From IMG/VR virus record IMGVR_UViG_3300017971_003441, positions 1-20,866 of that record: 20,866 bases of DNA; one strand, written 5' to 3'. How positions within the stretch are numbered: the first letter of the stretch is position 1; every line of letters begins with the position of its first letter. Of this stretch, positions 8,029-15,788 are shown in pieces. A program made the position numbers and the translations under genes. The notes under the pieces are model-generated. The model saw nothing but the letters and a program-made list of their open reading frames with translations, had not been told where the DNA came from and did not search any database. This stretch comes from a virus.

Positions 8029-9005
8029 AGTTATTGCTGATCTACGATGTTCCCGGCTGGGCTTTCCACCACATTGGCACCGGCCTACAAAAGTATGCGC
8101 CCGACGGATGCGAATTGACCCTCGTTTCGCACGAAGGGTACTACGCCGACTATTTTGAGCACCCCAGCGCTTGCGAACCGTTCGATGCGGCAGTGGCCTT
8201 GTCGATCTACACAGCAAGGGGGGAGATACGGCCGTGGTTTGCCTTCGCTTGTTCGCACGCCTTCCGCTTCGCAACCAAAGAGGAGTCCGACTGGCGGACT
8301 CGCGGCGTGAATCCGAACCGCTGCGAAAGTGCGGCGCGAAGTTTTCTGTCAGACGAGGTGGACTGGGTGTTTGCGTGCTGCTCGGAGGTCCAAGAGGCGT
8401 TTACTCGCCACGCAGACCGAGTGAGCTTGCTGCCGCAAGGATTGGATGACACGGTATTCTTCCCACGGAAGCGGAATCGCAGCGGCAAACTCCGCGCTGG
8501 GTGGTGCGGGCAAAGGTACGCGAACTTCAAGGGCTACGCCGAGATATTGTGCCCGCTGATGGCTCAAACGAGTGGGAAGTGGAGTTGGGAGATTAACAGG
8601 CGAGGATACCAGGGGGCGCGAACCCCGTTGCAGCAAGCCGAATGGTATCGGTCGCTCGATCTGTTCGTCTGTACCAGCATCGCCGAGGGTGGCCCCTTGC
8701 CTCCGTTCGAGGCTGCGGCGTGCGGTGTGCCCGTGCTGACAACCGATGTCGGTTCGGTCAAGGATTGGAAGATGCCGGAGGGCCCGTGGCGGGTCAAACC
8801 CTATCGTGATCGCCGAAGTGCAAGGGCAACCGTGAACCGGATGGCCCAAGTAATGTCATCTTTTGAGCCGGACCCATCGCTCGGCCGGGAGTTCGCCGAG
8901 AGTATCCAGCGGGATTGGACGTGGCGAGTTATTTCGCCTCGGTGGTGTGCGGAGCTTTCGCGATTACTGGCAACGTGGCCGGAATGGAAAGGAGAGACAT
9001 TGTGA
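8025..9005 (+). CDS. GT4-like glycosyltransferase, paralog 3
   Basis: A 326-residue protein starting at GTG within a GTGA overlap. It opens with LLLIYDVPGWAFHH (3-16) and KYAPDGCEL (23-31), almost the same layout as the gene at 3695. The interdomain strand is SLLPQGLDDTVFF (134-146). LRAGWCGQ (156-163) and NFKGYAEILCPLM (167-179) follow. The E-x7-E motif is EGGPLPPFE (221-229), then AAACGVPVLTTDVG. Conserved features of GT4 donor binding are therefore intact. It is separated from its two paralogs by four other genes, so the duplication is old or the cluster was shuffled. Predicted soluble and cytoplasmic; specificity unknown. Confidence 0.8.
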   Translation: MKLLLIYDVPGWAFHHIGTGLQKYAPDGCELTLVSHEGYYADYFEHPSACEPFDAAVALSIYTARGEIRPWFAFACSHAFRFATKEESDWRTRGVNPNRCESAARSFLSDEVDWVFACCSEVQEAFTRHADRVSLLPQGLDDTVFFPRKRNRSGKLRAGWCGQRYANFKGYAEILCPLMAQTSGKWSWEINRRGYQGARTPLQQAEWYRSLDLFVCTSIAEGGPLPPFEAAACGVPVLTTDVGSVKDWKMPEGPWRVKPYRDRRSARATVNRMAQVMSSFEPDPSLGREFAESIQRDWTWRVISPRWCAELSRLLATWPEWKGETL

Positions 9006-9961
9006 CGAAGATTCTCGTACTGTTCCCAAGGCAACTCTGGACCCGCAAGCAAAGCCCCGTCAGGCGACACGCGATTCTCGCCCTGCAAAGGCGCGATGAT
9101 ACCACCGTCAAGATCAGCGGGCAGGGGTGGCCCGACTGGCGGCATGACATCGACGGTGGCGCGGTCGCGATGATTGAACACCTGATGCCGGATGCCGACG
9201 CTGTGTTCTGGTACAAGCCGCTCGGGGCCAAGGGTATTCCGCCACTTATTGACTCACAAGCTGTAAAAGACCGCTGGTTGACGGTCGAATCTTTCAACGA
9301 GTGCTGGTGGCCCGACCATCGGGCGGAGCGTGAAGCGACGGAGGCGGGCACGTCACTAGTGATCTGCCACCACGCGAACGATCAGCAGCAGTTTCGGACG
9401 CTGCCGACGGTTCACATTCCGCATTGCGCCGAGAAGTCGATCTTCGCCAAGGCCGCGAAGCCTTGGGAGAAACGCGATATAGATGTTCTGCTGTGCGGCG
9501 TTCAGAGTCCGAGCATCTATCCGCTCCGCGCGAAGTGGCTCGAACTCTTCAAGGCTGGCAAATTGCCGGGGCGTGCTCATTATCACGAACGCCCACCCTA
9601 TCGGGCGAAGAACCTTGCGGCCTGCGATGACTTGGTTGCCGAGTACGCCTCCCTTCTCGGTCGATCTAAGATCGTTCTCGGCTGCTCGTCGCGATATAGG
9701 TACGCCCTTGCGAGGTTTCCTGAAGCGGCGATGGCGGGAGCGCTTCACTTGAGCGACATGCCGCACAATGCGCCACCATTCTACGCCGATTTTATCTGGC
9801 CACCGACTGACGGGGCTCTGGTGGACCATGTGAATGAGTGCCTGTGCGTACTCAACGAACTTGACGGCTGCACACCGATCCATGACCTCGCAAAGCAGTT
9901 TTACAGCCAAGAGGTCTACGCCGAGAAATTTCTTCATGCGGTGTCGGAGCGGTCGACGTGA
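9002..9961 (+). CDS. CgeB-like glycosyltransferase, paralog B
   Basis: A 319-residue protein. I choose GTG at 9002, which overlaps the previous stop as GTGA and gives a natural first strand, TKILVLFPRQLW (2-13). Longer in-frame starts lie inside the preceding gene. The middle contains DVLLCGVQSPSIYPLR (161-176), matching the gene at 6473, and FPEAAMAGALHLSD (239-252) corresponds to the nucleotide-sugar-binding segment of CgeB-like proteins. No E-x7-E motif is present. It is the last clearly enzymatic gene of the plus-strand operon; 41 bases separate it from the next gene. Function as a glycosyltransferase is likely, donor and acceptor unknown. Confidence 0.65.
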   Translation: MTKILVLFPRQLWTRKQSPVRRHAILALQRRDDTTVKISGQGWPDWRHDIDGGAVAMIEHLMPDADAVFWYKPLGAKGIPPLIDSQAVKDRWLTVESFNECWWPDHRAEREATEAGTSLVICHHANDQQQFRTLPTVHIPHCAEKSIFAKAAKPWEKRDIDVLLCGVQSPSIYPLRAKWLELFKAGKLPGRAHYHERPPYRAKNLAACDDLVAEYASLLGRSKIVLGCSSRYRYALARFPEAAMAGALHLSDMPHNAPPFYADFIWPPTDGALVDHVNECLCVLNELDGCTPIHDLAKQFYSQEVYAEKFLHAVSERST

Positions 9962-10002
9962 TTCGTTAAAGCTGTTTCGATGAGTAGCTTTGAGGTAATG
10001 GC

Positions 10003-10581
10003 ATGACAACAGAACACTCTGGCAACGTCGGCGTAATAAACATTGACGGTCGCCTTATTGCGCCGATTAGGTCGTGGCAGGTCGGGAGTGCGATAACGCG
10101 GGTAGTCGAACTGGCGTGCTGCATCGACATGGAATTACCACGGCAGCAGGTCGCGAGGACAGCGGACGCAACGGTCACTTGCACAATCCAAGTGCCTGCA
10201 TCCATAATTGAGCAATTCTCTAGCGTCTGCATCCCCGGTGTACCAACCAAGGTGCGATTAGGCCCACCGGAGTATGGATACCAGGGTGCGTGCGTGCTTA
10301 ACTCTGTGAATTTCGCAGGGCATGACGAGAGCTTACAGGTCTGGAATGTCAACCTCACTCTCTACCAAGCTGCTGACATATCCGCGCCCTTCGATATGCC
10401 ACCCAAGGTGGGTCACGTTATATCGTTTCGCGATACAAAGACCGACCAATGGCACGGCCACTACCTTTCTCCGCCTGCGGTGTCACTCGCTGCCCATCCC
10501 AAGACAGCCCGAGCGAAAAAGCCAGTGCCGAAACCAAAGCCGAAGGTCACTCGGCAGATTGTGTTTGACGATGAGGAATGA
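10003..10581 (+). CDS. Orphan beta-rich protein with basic Lys-Pro tail
   Basis: A 192-residue protein of no recognised family. Residues 1-145 alternate short hydrophobic strands (VGVINIDGRLI, ATVTCTIQV, WNVNLTLYQA), which suggests a beta-sandwich or barrel as in phage structural proteins. The end is a linker rich in Lys and Pro (AKKPVPKPKPKVTRQ) followed by an acidic FDDEE tip. The start ATG follows a gaggta RBS at 9992-9998. It sits alone after the transferases and its final 35 bases overlap the convergent gene on the other strand. It might be a virion or acceptor protein of the glycan system, but that is a guess. Confidence 0.65.
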   Translation: MTTEHSGNVGVINIDGRLIAPIRSWQVGSAITRVVELACCIDMELPRQQVARTADATVTCTIQVPASIIEQFSSVCIPGVPTKVRLGPPEYGYQGACVLNSVNFAGHDESLQVWNVNLTLYQAADISAPFDMPPKVGHVISFRDTKTDQWHGHYLSPPAVSLAAHPKTARAKKPVPKPKPKVTRQIVFDDEE

Positions 10582-10867
10582 GCCACGACTCGCACTCCGC
10601 AGCAAAGCGGCCCTTCCAGCCAACTAAGGCCCAGAACCAGAAGCGGCGCGTTGAGCAACCACGATTCATCTTGGCGCAATTCCCACTGGTGAAGTGTTTG
10701 CAATCCTGGCAGATCGAAAACCGCCGCTCGATCTCCGGCATGTCGTACAGCGTTTTCCCTGCCTCGACGGCTTCGGCTGCGCGGTACAGCGTCACGTCGC
10801 TGTATCGCTCTCCACCGCTGAGAACCTCCGCCCGATGACGGAGAAACCGTCGTATTGAGTCATTCAT
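10547..10867 (-). CDS. Small Cys-rich (zinc-knuckle-like) phage protein
   Basis: A 106-residue protein. The start is fixed by an ATGA overlap with the upstream gene (10864-10867); an earlier start in the same frame would enter that gene. Residues 1-50 are helical and charged. Residues 63-82 contain the cluster SICQDCKHFTSGNCAKMNRG plus a following Cys, so two CxxC-like pairs could bind zinc or iron. This C-x2-C spacing is common in small proteins near phage tail genes, though their role is not known to me. It is the last gene of the minus-strand operon and ends inside the convergent plus-strand gene. It could be a tail-tip or accessory protein. Confidence 0.6.
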   Translation of the reverse strand: MNDSIRRFLRHRAEVLSGGERYSDVTLYRAAEAVEAGKTLYDMPEIERRFSICQDCKHFTSGNCAKMNRGCSTRRFWFWALVGWKGRFAAECESWLIPHRQTQSAE

Positions 10868-11466
10868 ACCGCCGTGATGGTGCAGGTGGCTGAGGAGAAA
10901 TCGCACGCCGTCATCGTATCGGTCAGCGGATCGTATGTCAATGATTCGGCGCTCAAGCTACAATCGGGCTTACTTGCCCACTCTTTGTAGAAATCGACGG
11001 TGGTAGTTGCGCCATGCTGACTGTAAAGCGCGGCCTGGACGAGGATGCCGTAATTGCCGAGAAGCGTATACCAGTAGACCTGGATCAGATAACTTTGTGT
11101 GCCACACCCGTCTCCGCAATCATGTCCTGGGGTGTCATAATCGCTCGCTCCGGGTCCAGGGTAGTACATGAGGCAATTATTCACGGGCTCATCTGTGCTC
11201 GGAATCGCACGGAAGGTATCGTTCCAGTACGACGTGCAGTAAGCGGCTGTGTTGCATGTTCCGTTCGCAACCGAGGCGAAGGTCACATCGTAACCATCAG
11301 GCATTCCACCCGTGCAATAATCGCAAGGCGGGCCTCCTTCGCAACAGCAAGGGTAGCCGTAGCCGTACTCGCGAAAGAGCGGGAGTCGTCGCCGGTCGCG
11401 GCGTGGGCGGAAGTCGAGCGGGTCGCCGGGCCTCCACAATGTCTTGTCTGGAGTCCACAGTTTCAT
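10864..11466 (-). CDS. Cys-rich putative virion protein, tail-tip region
   Basis: A 200-residue protein starting at the ATG that overlaps the previous stop (ATGA at 11463-11466). The first 35 residues are basic. Then comes a dense cysteine patch, PCCCEGGPPCDYCTGGMPDG (around residues 39-58), and a beta-rich C-terminal region with more cysteines (GHDCGDGCGTQ) and several aromatic residues. The patch followed by a VTF strand is a pattern I associate with phage or prophage proteins of Planctomycetota. Disulfides or metal binding would both fit. By position, after the tape measure and two other late proteins, it probably belongs to the tail tip or fibre. No enzyme motif is seen. Confidence 0.6.
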   Translation of the reverse strand: MKLWTPDKTLWRPGDPLDFRPRRDRRRLPLFREYGYGYPCCCEGGPPCDYCTGGMPDGYDVTFASVANGTCNTAAYCTSYWNDTFRAIPSTDEPVNNCLMYYPGPGASDYDTPGHDCGDGCGTQSYLIQVYWYTLLGNYGILVQAALYSQHGATTTVDFYKEWASKPDCSLSAESLTYDPLTDTMTACDFSSATCTITAV

Positions 11467-12419
11467 GCCGGGCAGGGACCAACCAACGTGTCCCAATCCT
11501 CCTGTTCATCATTCCAGCCGAGGATCACAACGGCATTGTTGTCAAGCTCGCCGCCTGCCTGATTGTTCCCTTCTGTCGGAGCGGCTCCATCCGAACTCAT
11601 AAAGAGCGCGGTGTCCAGCGGCTGCATTATTGTCACATTGTCGATATTGTAGGTTGAATCGGTCGTGGCCACGCCACCAGCCTCATTCACCAAGGCCCGG
11701 ATCATCGTGGCGTGCGGTTGAAGTTTTTCGATCTCCCAAAGCTGGGAGTCGCCGAAATACCGAGCGCGACCCCGCGACCCAGCACAGACTCCGGCGTTCC
11801 GCGCGCGGCCACGAAACTCGGAGTGGCGATCATAAACCTCGAACTCGATGTCCGTGTTCGGGGTGAGGGTGCCGGACAAATCTTCAAGCAGGTAGGCCGT
11901 CGCTTGCCCACCAGGGGCCAGGGCGTCCTTCAATTCAAACCGCCACACGCTCAAAGGCGGCGCGAGCGATTCCCAGCGGCCCGATTGTTTTGACAGGCCA
12001 GCCACGAGTCTGTCGCCGCTTCCCCATCGCTCAATTCCAATCGCTATGCCCGAGTCGTTTCTGTGGACGTTTGGGCAGTAGAGCGTCCTGTCGTCATCGG
12101 TGAACGTCTGGTAAGTGTAGTCCGTCGGATGGTATCGCACGATCCGGCAGTTTTCAACCCACGGGACATCCGGTTCGCTGGCACTCCCAGCCGTCCGAGT
12201 TGGGTCAGGCCACTGCATCGCCTCGGTCAGCTCGAACATTTCAACTCGGCTGTACGCTTGACCCGTGACGGTGATACCACCAGGGCCTGCGCCGACAGCT
12301 ACGCCGCCTGCGCCAGCCACCTTGCCAGCCATCGCCGCTTGCTGCATCGCAGCGTTCATTCCGCTGGCCGAGGTTTGCCCCCACTTCTGACCCTTTTTGA
12401 ACTGCGGTAGTGGTTTCAT
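11463..12419 (-). CDS. Putative tail-tip or fibre structural protein
   Basis: A 318-residue protein. I choose the ATG at 12419, four bases after the previous stop; an upstream extension would run about 140 bases into the neighbouring gene. The first 45 residues are an Ala, Gly and Gln-rich segment (KKGQKWGQTSASGMNAAMQQ, then AGGVAVGAGPGG), like a flexible or coiled connector. The rest is strand-rich, with WRFELKD, LWEIEKLQPHATMIRALVNE and an acidic, Asn-rich end before a final GPC. This architecture (connector plus beta-rich body) fits a distal tail or fibre protein, inferred from its place downstream of the tape measure. No specific family named. Confidence 0.6.
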   Translation of the reverse strand: MKPLPQFKKGQKWGQTSASGMNAAMQQAAMAGKVAGAGGVAVGAGPGGITVTGQAYSRVEMFELTEAMQWPDPTRTAGSASEPDVPWVENCRIVRYHPTDYTYQTFTDDDRTLYCPNVHRNDSGIAIGIERWGSGDRLVAGLSKQSGRWESLAPPLSVWRFELKDALAPGGQATAYLLEDLSGTLTPNTDIEFEVYDRHSEFRGRARNAGVCAGSRGRARYFGDSQLWEIEKLQPHATMIRALVNEAGGVATTDSTYNIDNVTIMQPLDTALFMSSDGAAPTEGNNQAGGELDNNAVVILGWNDEQEDWDTLVGPCPA

Positions 12420-12423
12420 ACGA

Positions 12424-13278
12424 TCAGCCCAGAGCCGTGGCGAAGTCGAACAAGGGCAAAAGATCGACGAGCGGGTAGATGGAAGTCTCGCCCGTTTCGG
12501 TGTTTTCGAGAAGTTGCCAGGGTGGATCGGCTCCCGGTCGATAGAAGTGATTCCAGCCAATTCCGCTCGTCACGACACCCGCACTTGTGTAGGTGATATT
12601 CTTCTCGATGAATTCGTAGTGAAGGCTGTATGTCGGCAAGCCGTCCGCATCGTACTCGCGCTCGGAGCCATAGCCAGCGAAAAGGATTGTTCCAGCGCTT
12701 CCGCCAAAGATTATGGTTGAATTGGAACAGCCAATCTTCTCCCGCATGGCAGCGAAAGGCGGATCGCTTACGTTGTCCCACGTCAGACGGTGCGTGATAG
12801 TCGGTATCCGAATCGCGACGTTCAGCGTTGAGGGCAACGGGTCTTTCGGTGCAGTGGCCCACCGGAAGCCGTGGTTGGGTATGGTCATCATATCGACGCT
12901 CGCCTCCATGCTGTGCGTCAGATAGGTTCCCTCCGGCGTGTCGGGGTCCGTGTCGTCTTGCCCGTTCGCTTCGAGCAGCTTCCCTGTGTAGGTCAGGGTC
13001 GCCTTGCGGAAGGTGTAGATGGTTCCAGAAGACGGAGGCGTTTCGGGCTCCCAGTGTCCAAAGTTCAGGCCCGTCAATTTCATCCACGAGTATTCCGGGT
13101 GCTTTGCCTTCTCGGTGACGCGGAATCCCTGACCGGCCACAAAGGACGCGCCGAGCAATTCCTCCATGAGTGCTTCGACGTTGCTTCCGGCGATCTTCAC
13201 CTCGCGCGTTGCTGTTGCCGAGTTGCCGCTCCAAGTCGGACCCGTGCGCCGCAGCTCGTCGAGTATGACCGTTGACAT
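12424..13278 (-). CDS. Putative distal tail or tail-associated structural protein
   Basis: A 284-residue, beta-rich protein immediately downstream of the tape measure gene, the place where siphoviruses usually encode distal tail and tail-hub proteins. The N-terminus has STVILDELRRTGPTW, then alternating strands: GTIYTFRKATLTYTGKLLE, STLNVAIRIPTITHRLTW, TYSLHYEFIEKNITY. No lysozyme or peptidase motif is visible. A strong RBS (AGGAGT on the minus strand) lies about six bases before the ATG, with a gap of 8 bases after the tape measure stop. Position and strand-rich composition support a structural role; assignment to Dit or hub specifically is not justified by the sequence I can read. Confidence 0.6.
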   Translation of the reverse strand: MSTVILDELRRTGPTWSGNSATATREVKIAGSNVEALMEELLGASFVAGQGFRVTEKAKHPEYSWMKLTGLNFGHWEPETPPSSGTIYTFRKATLTYTGKLLEANGQDDTDPDTPEGTYLTHSMEASVDMMTIPNHGFRWATAPKDPLPSTLNVAIRIPTITHRLTWDNVSDPPFAAMREKIGCSNSTIIFGGSAGTILFAGYGSEREYDADGLPTYSLHYEFIEKNITYTSAGVVTSGIGWNHFYRPGADPPWQLLENTETGETSIYPLVDLLPLFDFATALG

Positions 13279-13286
13279 GACTACTC

Positions 13287-15530
13287 CTATTCCGCCATTC
13301 CGGCATCGGTTTCCTCGGTGTTCTTCGCAATCTTTTCCAACGCTTGCAGCTTCTTGAGGTCGGCCGCTTGCGCCTCCTTGGCGAGCCGGAGTTTTTCCTT
13401 GTCGCGAGATTCCGCAGCCGGAGGAACGAGGCTCGTTTGGAGTGTTCGTGCGTAGTCTTGAAGTCCGGCGAAGCCAACCTGCTGTGCGGAAGTCTTCTGT
13501 TCCATGCCAGCAATGTCTTTGTCCCGTTTCTTTATGCGACCGCGAAGAGTCTCCATCTCGATCCGATCAAACTCGGACAGGCGGAGGTTGGTGCGCTCGC
13601 TTGCCAAGTCTGCGAACGCCTTGTCCCACGTCCGCTCAAAGTCCGTCGGTTGCTCGCCGTACTTTGCTCGCCGCCGCCGCTCAATGTATGCGGCCTGCTG
13701 CCCTGCTCGCAGCGATTGCTTTTGGTCTGCCGTCATGCCGGGTGCTCGCTTTACGCCTCCCCCAGCTTCGTAGTTCGGCGCGAAGGGATACTCAGCCTTA
13801 CCGCCCTTCTTGAACATCGCGTCTATGTCGCGAGATACTCTATCGTATTCACGCTCCAACAATGTTAGTTCCTTGCGGGCCTCGCGCTTCATGTCCTCTT
13901 GGATGTTGCCAGTCCATTTCTCGGGCGAGGTCCAGTAGAAGCCGAGTTGCTCTGCCGCGCTCGGGCCGTCTGACTCATACCGCTTTACCTTCAACTCGGC
14001 CTTACGCTTCTGCCTCCCCAGCTCATTTCGCAGGTTCATGGCATTATTGAAGCGCCGCTTGGCTTTTTCAGGGTCGTTTGGATCATCCGGCTTTTGCGCA
14101 GCGGCCCGCAGTTTTTCGAGTCTGATCTGCTCTTGGGTCGCCTTATTCAATCCGAGCATCGCGCTGATGTTGTCCTTCAAGACCTCCTCGAACGCCTTGC
14201 CGGTCATCTTCGATTCGATCCACGCACCCCCAAGCGCGGTTACAGCAGCGGTGAGTGCAATAACAGCGACCACGGCCGGGTTGAGCGCGGCACCGGACAT
14301 GAGAGCGACAAGGCCCTTCATCGCCATCGCGACCTTCGGCATTGCAATCAAGAGCAAGAGCACCTTCCCGGTCAGTGCCGCTGTACTTAGGGCGTTCTTG
14401 ATCGAGGCTTCATCCCAGCGGGCCAGTCCGCGAGCCCATTCTTGAACCACCTTGACGGTGCTACGAAGCGTCGGAATCATCTTCTCGCCAAAAGCAATCG
14501 CTGCCGACTCGACCGCAGACTTCATAATGATGAACTGGCCTTGGAGCGTATTGAGTTGTATCTCGGCGATTCGCCTTGCTGTACCACCCGCACCCCTTAG
14601 CCGTTCCTCGAACTGCTTAATTGTCGCCCCGCCTTGCTCCATTAAGGCCATAAAGCCGGAGACGGCTCGGATGCCAGCGATCTGGCCGATAATCGCGTTC
14701 TTCTCGACCTCGCCCATGTGCTCCGTCGCCCTGGCTACGTCATCCACAATGTCCCCAAGGTGCCGCATCTGCCCGGTTTGATCCTTGACGGTAATGCCGA
14801 GCTTCTTGATCCCCTCTCCCACCTTGCCCGGCTGAATCTGGAGCCGAAGCAACATATTTCGGAGCGACGTGCCAGCCATCTGGCCTTGGATGCCAGCGTT
14901 CGACATAATCTGAATAGCGGCCGTCAATTCCTCGATGTCTTTACCGGCCGACTTGCCGACGGGCCCGACGTACTTCATTGCATCGCCGAGCATCGGCAGA
15001 TCGGTATTCGCGCTCGTGAACGCCTTGGTCAGAACGTCGACCGTATGCGTCAACTCGCTCGCTTCGATCCCCATGCCCGCCATGATCTTGGCGGTGATGT
15101 CTGCCGCCTGCGCCACATCCATCTGACCGGCAGCCGCGAGATCGAGGGTCGCTGGCATAGCCGCCATAATCTTTTCGGACTTGAAGCCTGCCAGGGCGAA
15201 GAACCCCATCGCCTGCGATGCTTGCCTTGCGGTGAAAACGGTCGTTGCGCCAAGCTCTCTCGCTTGATCCGACATGGCGCGAAACGCCTCGCCCGTTTCG
15301 CCGGTCAGAGCCTTCACTCGCGCCATCCCCTGCTCGAACCCACTCGCAACCTTCGCGATTGCACCGAACCCGGCCGTGCCGAGCAAGAGGGCGATCTTAG
15401 CTTTGTTCGCTACCGCTTGCATCTTCTTAATGCCGGTGGTGAAATGGGCGTGCGCGGTCGCCATGCCAGCCTTGAAGCCCTTTTGATCGACGAAGATATA
15501 GGCGAACGCCTCGCCGAGCGTGATTGGCAT
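13287..15530 (-). CDS. Tail tape measure protein (TP901-type core)
   Basis: At 747 residues this is the longest protein in the window. Residues about 60-370 follow the phage tail tape measure core: an alanine-rich helical stretch with GATTVFTARQASQAMGFFAL, ADITAKIMAGMGIEASELTH, VDVLTKAFTSANTDLPMLGD and AGTSLRNMLLRLQ. A hydrophobic segment of two or three helices follows (about 395-440). The C-terminal third is charged and probably coiled. It sets tail length and is ejected during infection in known siphoviruses; at roughly 1.5 angstrom per residue this one would predict a tail near 110 nm (inference). It sits directly downstream of the tail assembly chaperone, as expected, and an annotation tool should find it easily. 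Confidence 0.93.
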   Translation of the reverse strand: MPITLGEAFAYIFVDQKGFKAGMATAHAHFTTGIKKMQAVANKAKIALLLGTAGFGAIAKVASGFEQGMARVKALTGETGEAFRAMSDQARELGATTVFTARQASQAMGFFALAGFKSEKIMAAMPATLDLAAAGQMDVAQAADITAKIMAGMGIEASELTHTVDVLTKAFTSANTDLPMLGDAMKYVGPVGKSAGKDIEELTAAIQIMSNAGIQGQMAGTSLRNMLLRLQIQPGKVGEGIKKLGITVKDQTGQMRHLGDIVDDVARATEHMGEVEKNAIIGQIAGIRAVSGFMALMEQGGATIKQFEERLRGAGGTARRIAEIQLNTLQGQFIIMKSAVESAAIAFGEKMIPTLRSTVKVVQEWARGLARWDEASIKNALSTAALTGKVLLLLIAMPKVAMAMKGLVALMSGAALNPAVVAVIALTAAVTALGGAWIESKMTGKAFEEVLKDNISAMLGLNKATQEQIRLEKLRAAAQKPDDPNDPEKAKRRFNNAMNLRNELGRQKRKAELKVKRYESDGPSAAEQLGFYWTSPEKWTGNIQEDMKREARKELTLLEREYDRVSRDIDAMFKKGGKAEYPFAPNYEAGGGVKRAPGMTADQKQSLRAGQQAAYIERRRRAKYGEQPTDFERTWDKAFADLASERTNLRLSEFDRIEMETLRGRIKKRDKDIAGMEQKTSAQQVGFAGLQDYARTLQTSLVPPAAESRDKEKLRLAKEAQAADLKKLQALEKIAKNTEETDAGMAE

Positions 15531-15533
15531 AGC

Positions 15534-15788
15534 CTACCCTTTCTTCTTCTTCCGGCGTTTCTTCAACCAGTCTTTCCGCATCCTCTTCCACTCGGACCCG
15601 CTGACCAGTCGCGTGCCGGGGCCGAGGTCTTTTTCATCGGCGAGATAGCTGCGTATCTGATACAGCGTCATCTTTCCGACCTGCGCGGCTGTGAATCCAT
15701 AACCTTCGCCGAGCGCCCTTATGATGCGTCGCCAGGGGAATGCTCCTTCTTCTCGCCCTCCCCCTCCGACGGGTTCGGGCCAGTCGAG
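15534..15788 (-). CDS. -1 frame extension of the tail assembly chaperone (GT part)
   Basis: This 84-residue stretch has no start codon before its conserved part, so it is easily missed. It begins after a slippery site and reads LDWPEPVGGGGREEG, FPWRRIIRALGEGYGFTAAQ, VGKMTLYQIRSYL, and ends with a very basic tail (KKRRKKKKG) at TAG. The content looks like a genuine folded module typical of the T half of gpG/gpGT-like chaperones. The frame is open upstream to a TAA at 15906-15908, so a shift must occur between there and the zero-frame stop at 15719. The fused product would have 265 residues (181 + 84). Its stop lies three bases before the tape measure ATG. I infer translation only by frameshifting. 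Confidence 0.8.
   Translation of the reverse strand, partial: LDWPEPVGGGGREEGAFPWRRIIRALGEGYGFTAAQVGKMTLYQIRSYLADEKDLGPGTRLVSGSEWKRMRKDWLKKRRKKKKG

Noticed and set aside
9968-9991. Short inverted repeat AAAGCT/AGCTTT in the 41-base gap before the orphan gene
   Set aside because: Six-base stem with a twelve-base loop and no T-run or promoter boxes; too weak to call an operator or terminator.
15756-15764. Other slip-prone runs (GGGGGAGGG) downstream in the chaperone gene
   Set aside because: None gives re-pairing in the -1 frame at both codons as G GGA AAC does; they may help form structure instead.
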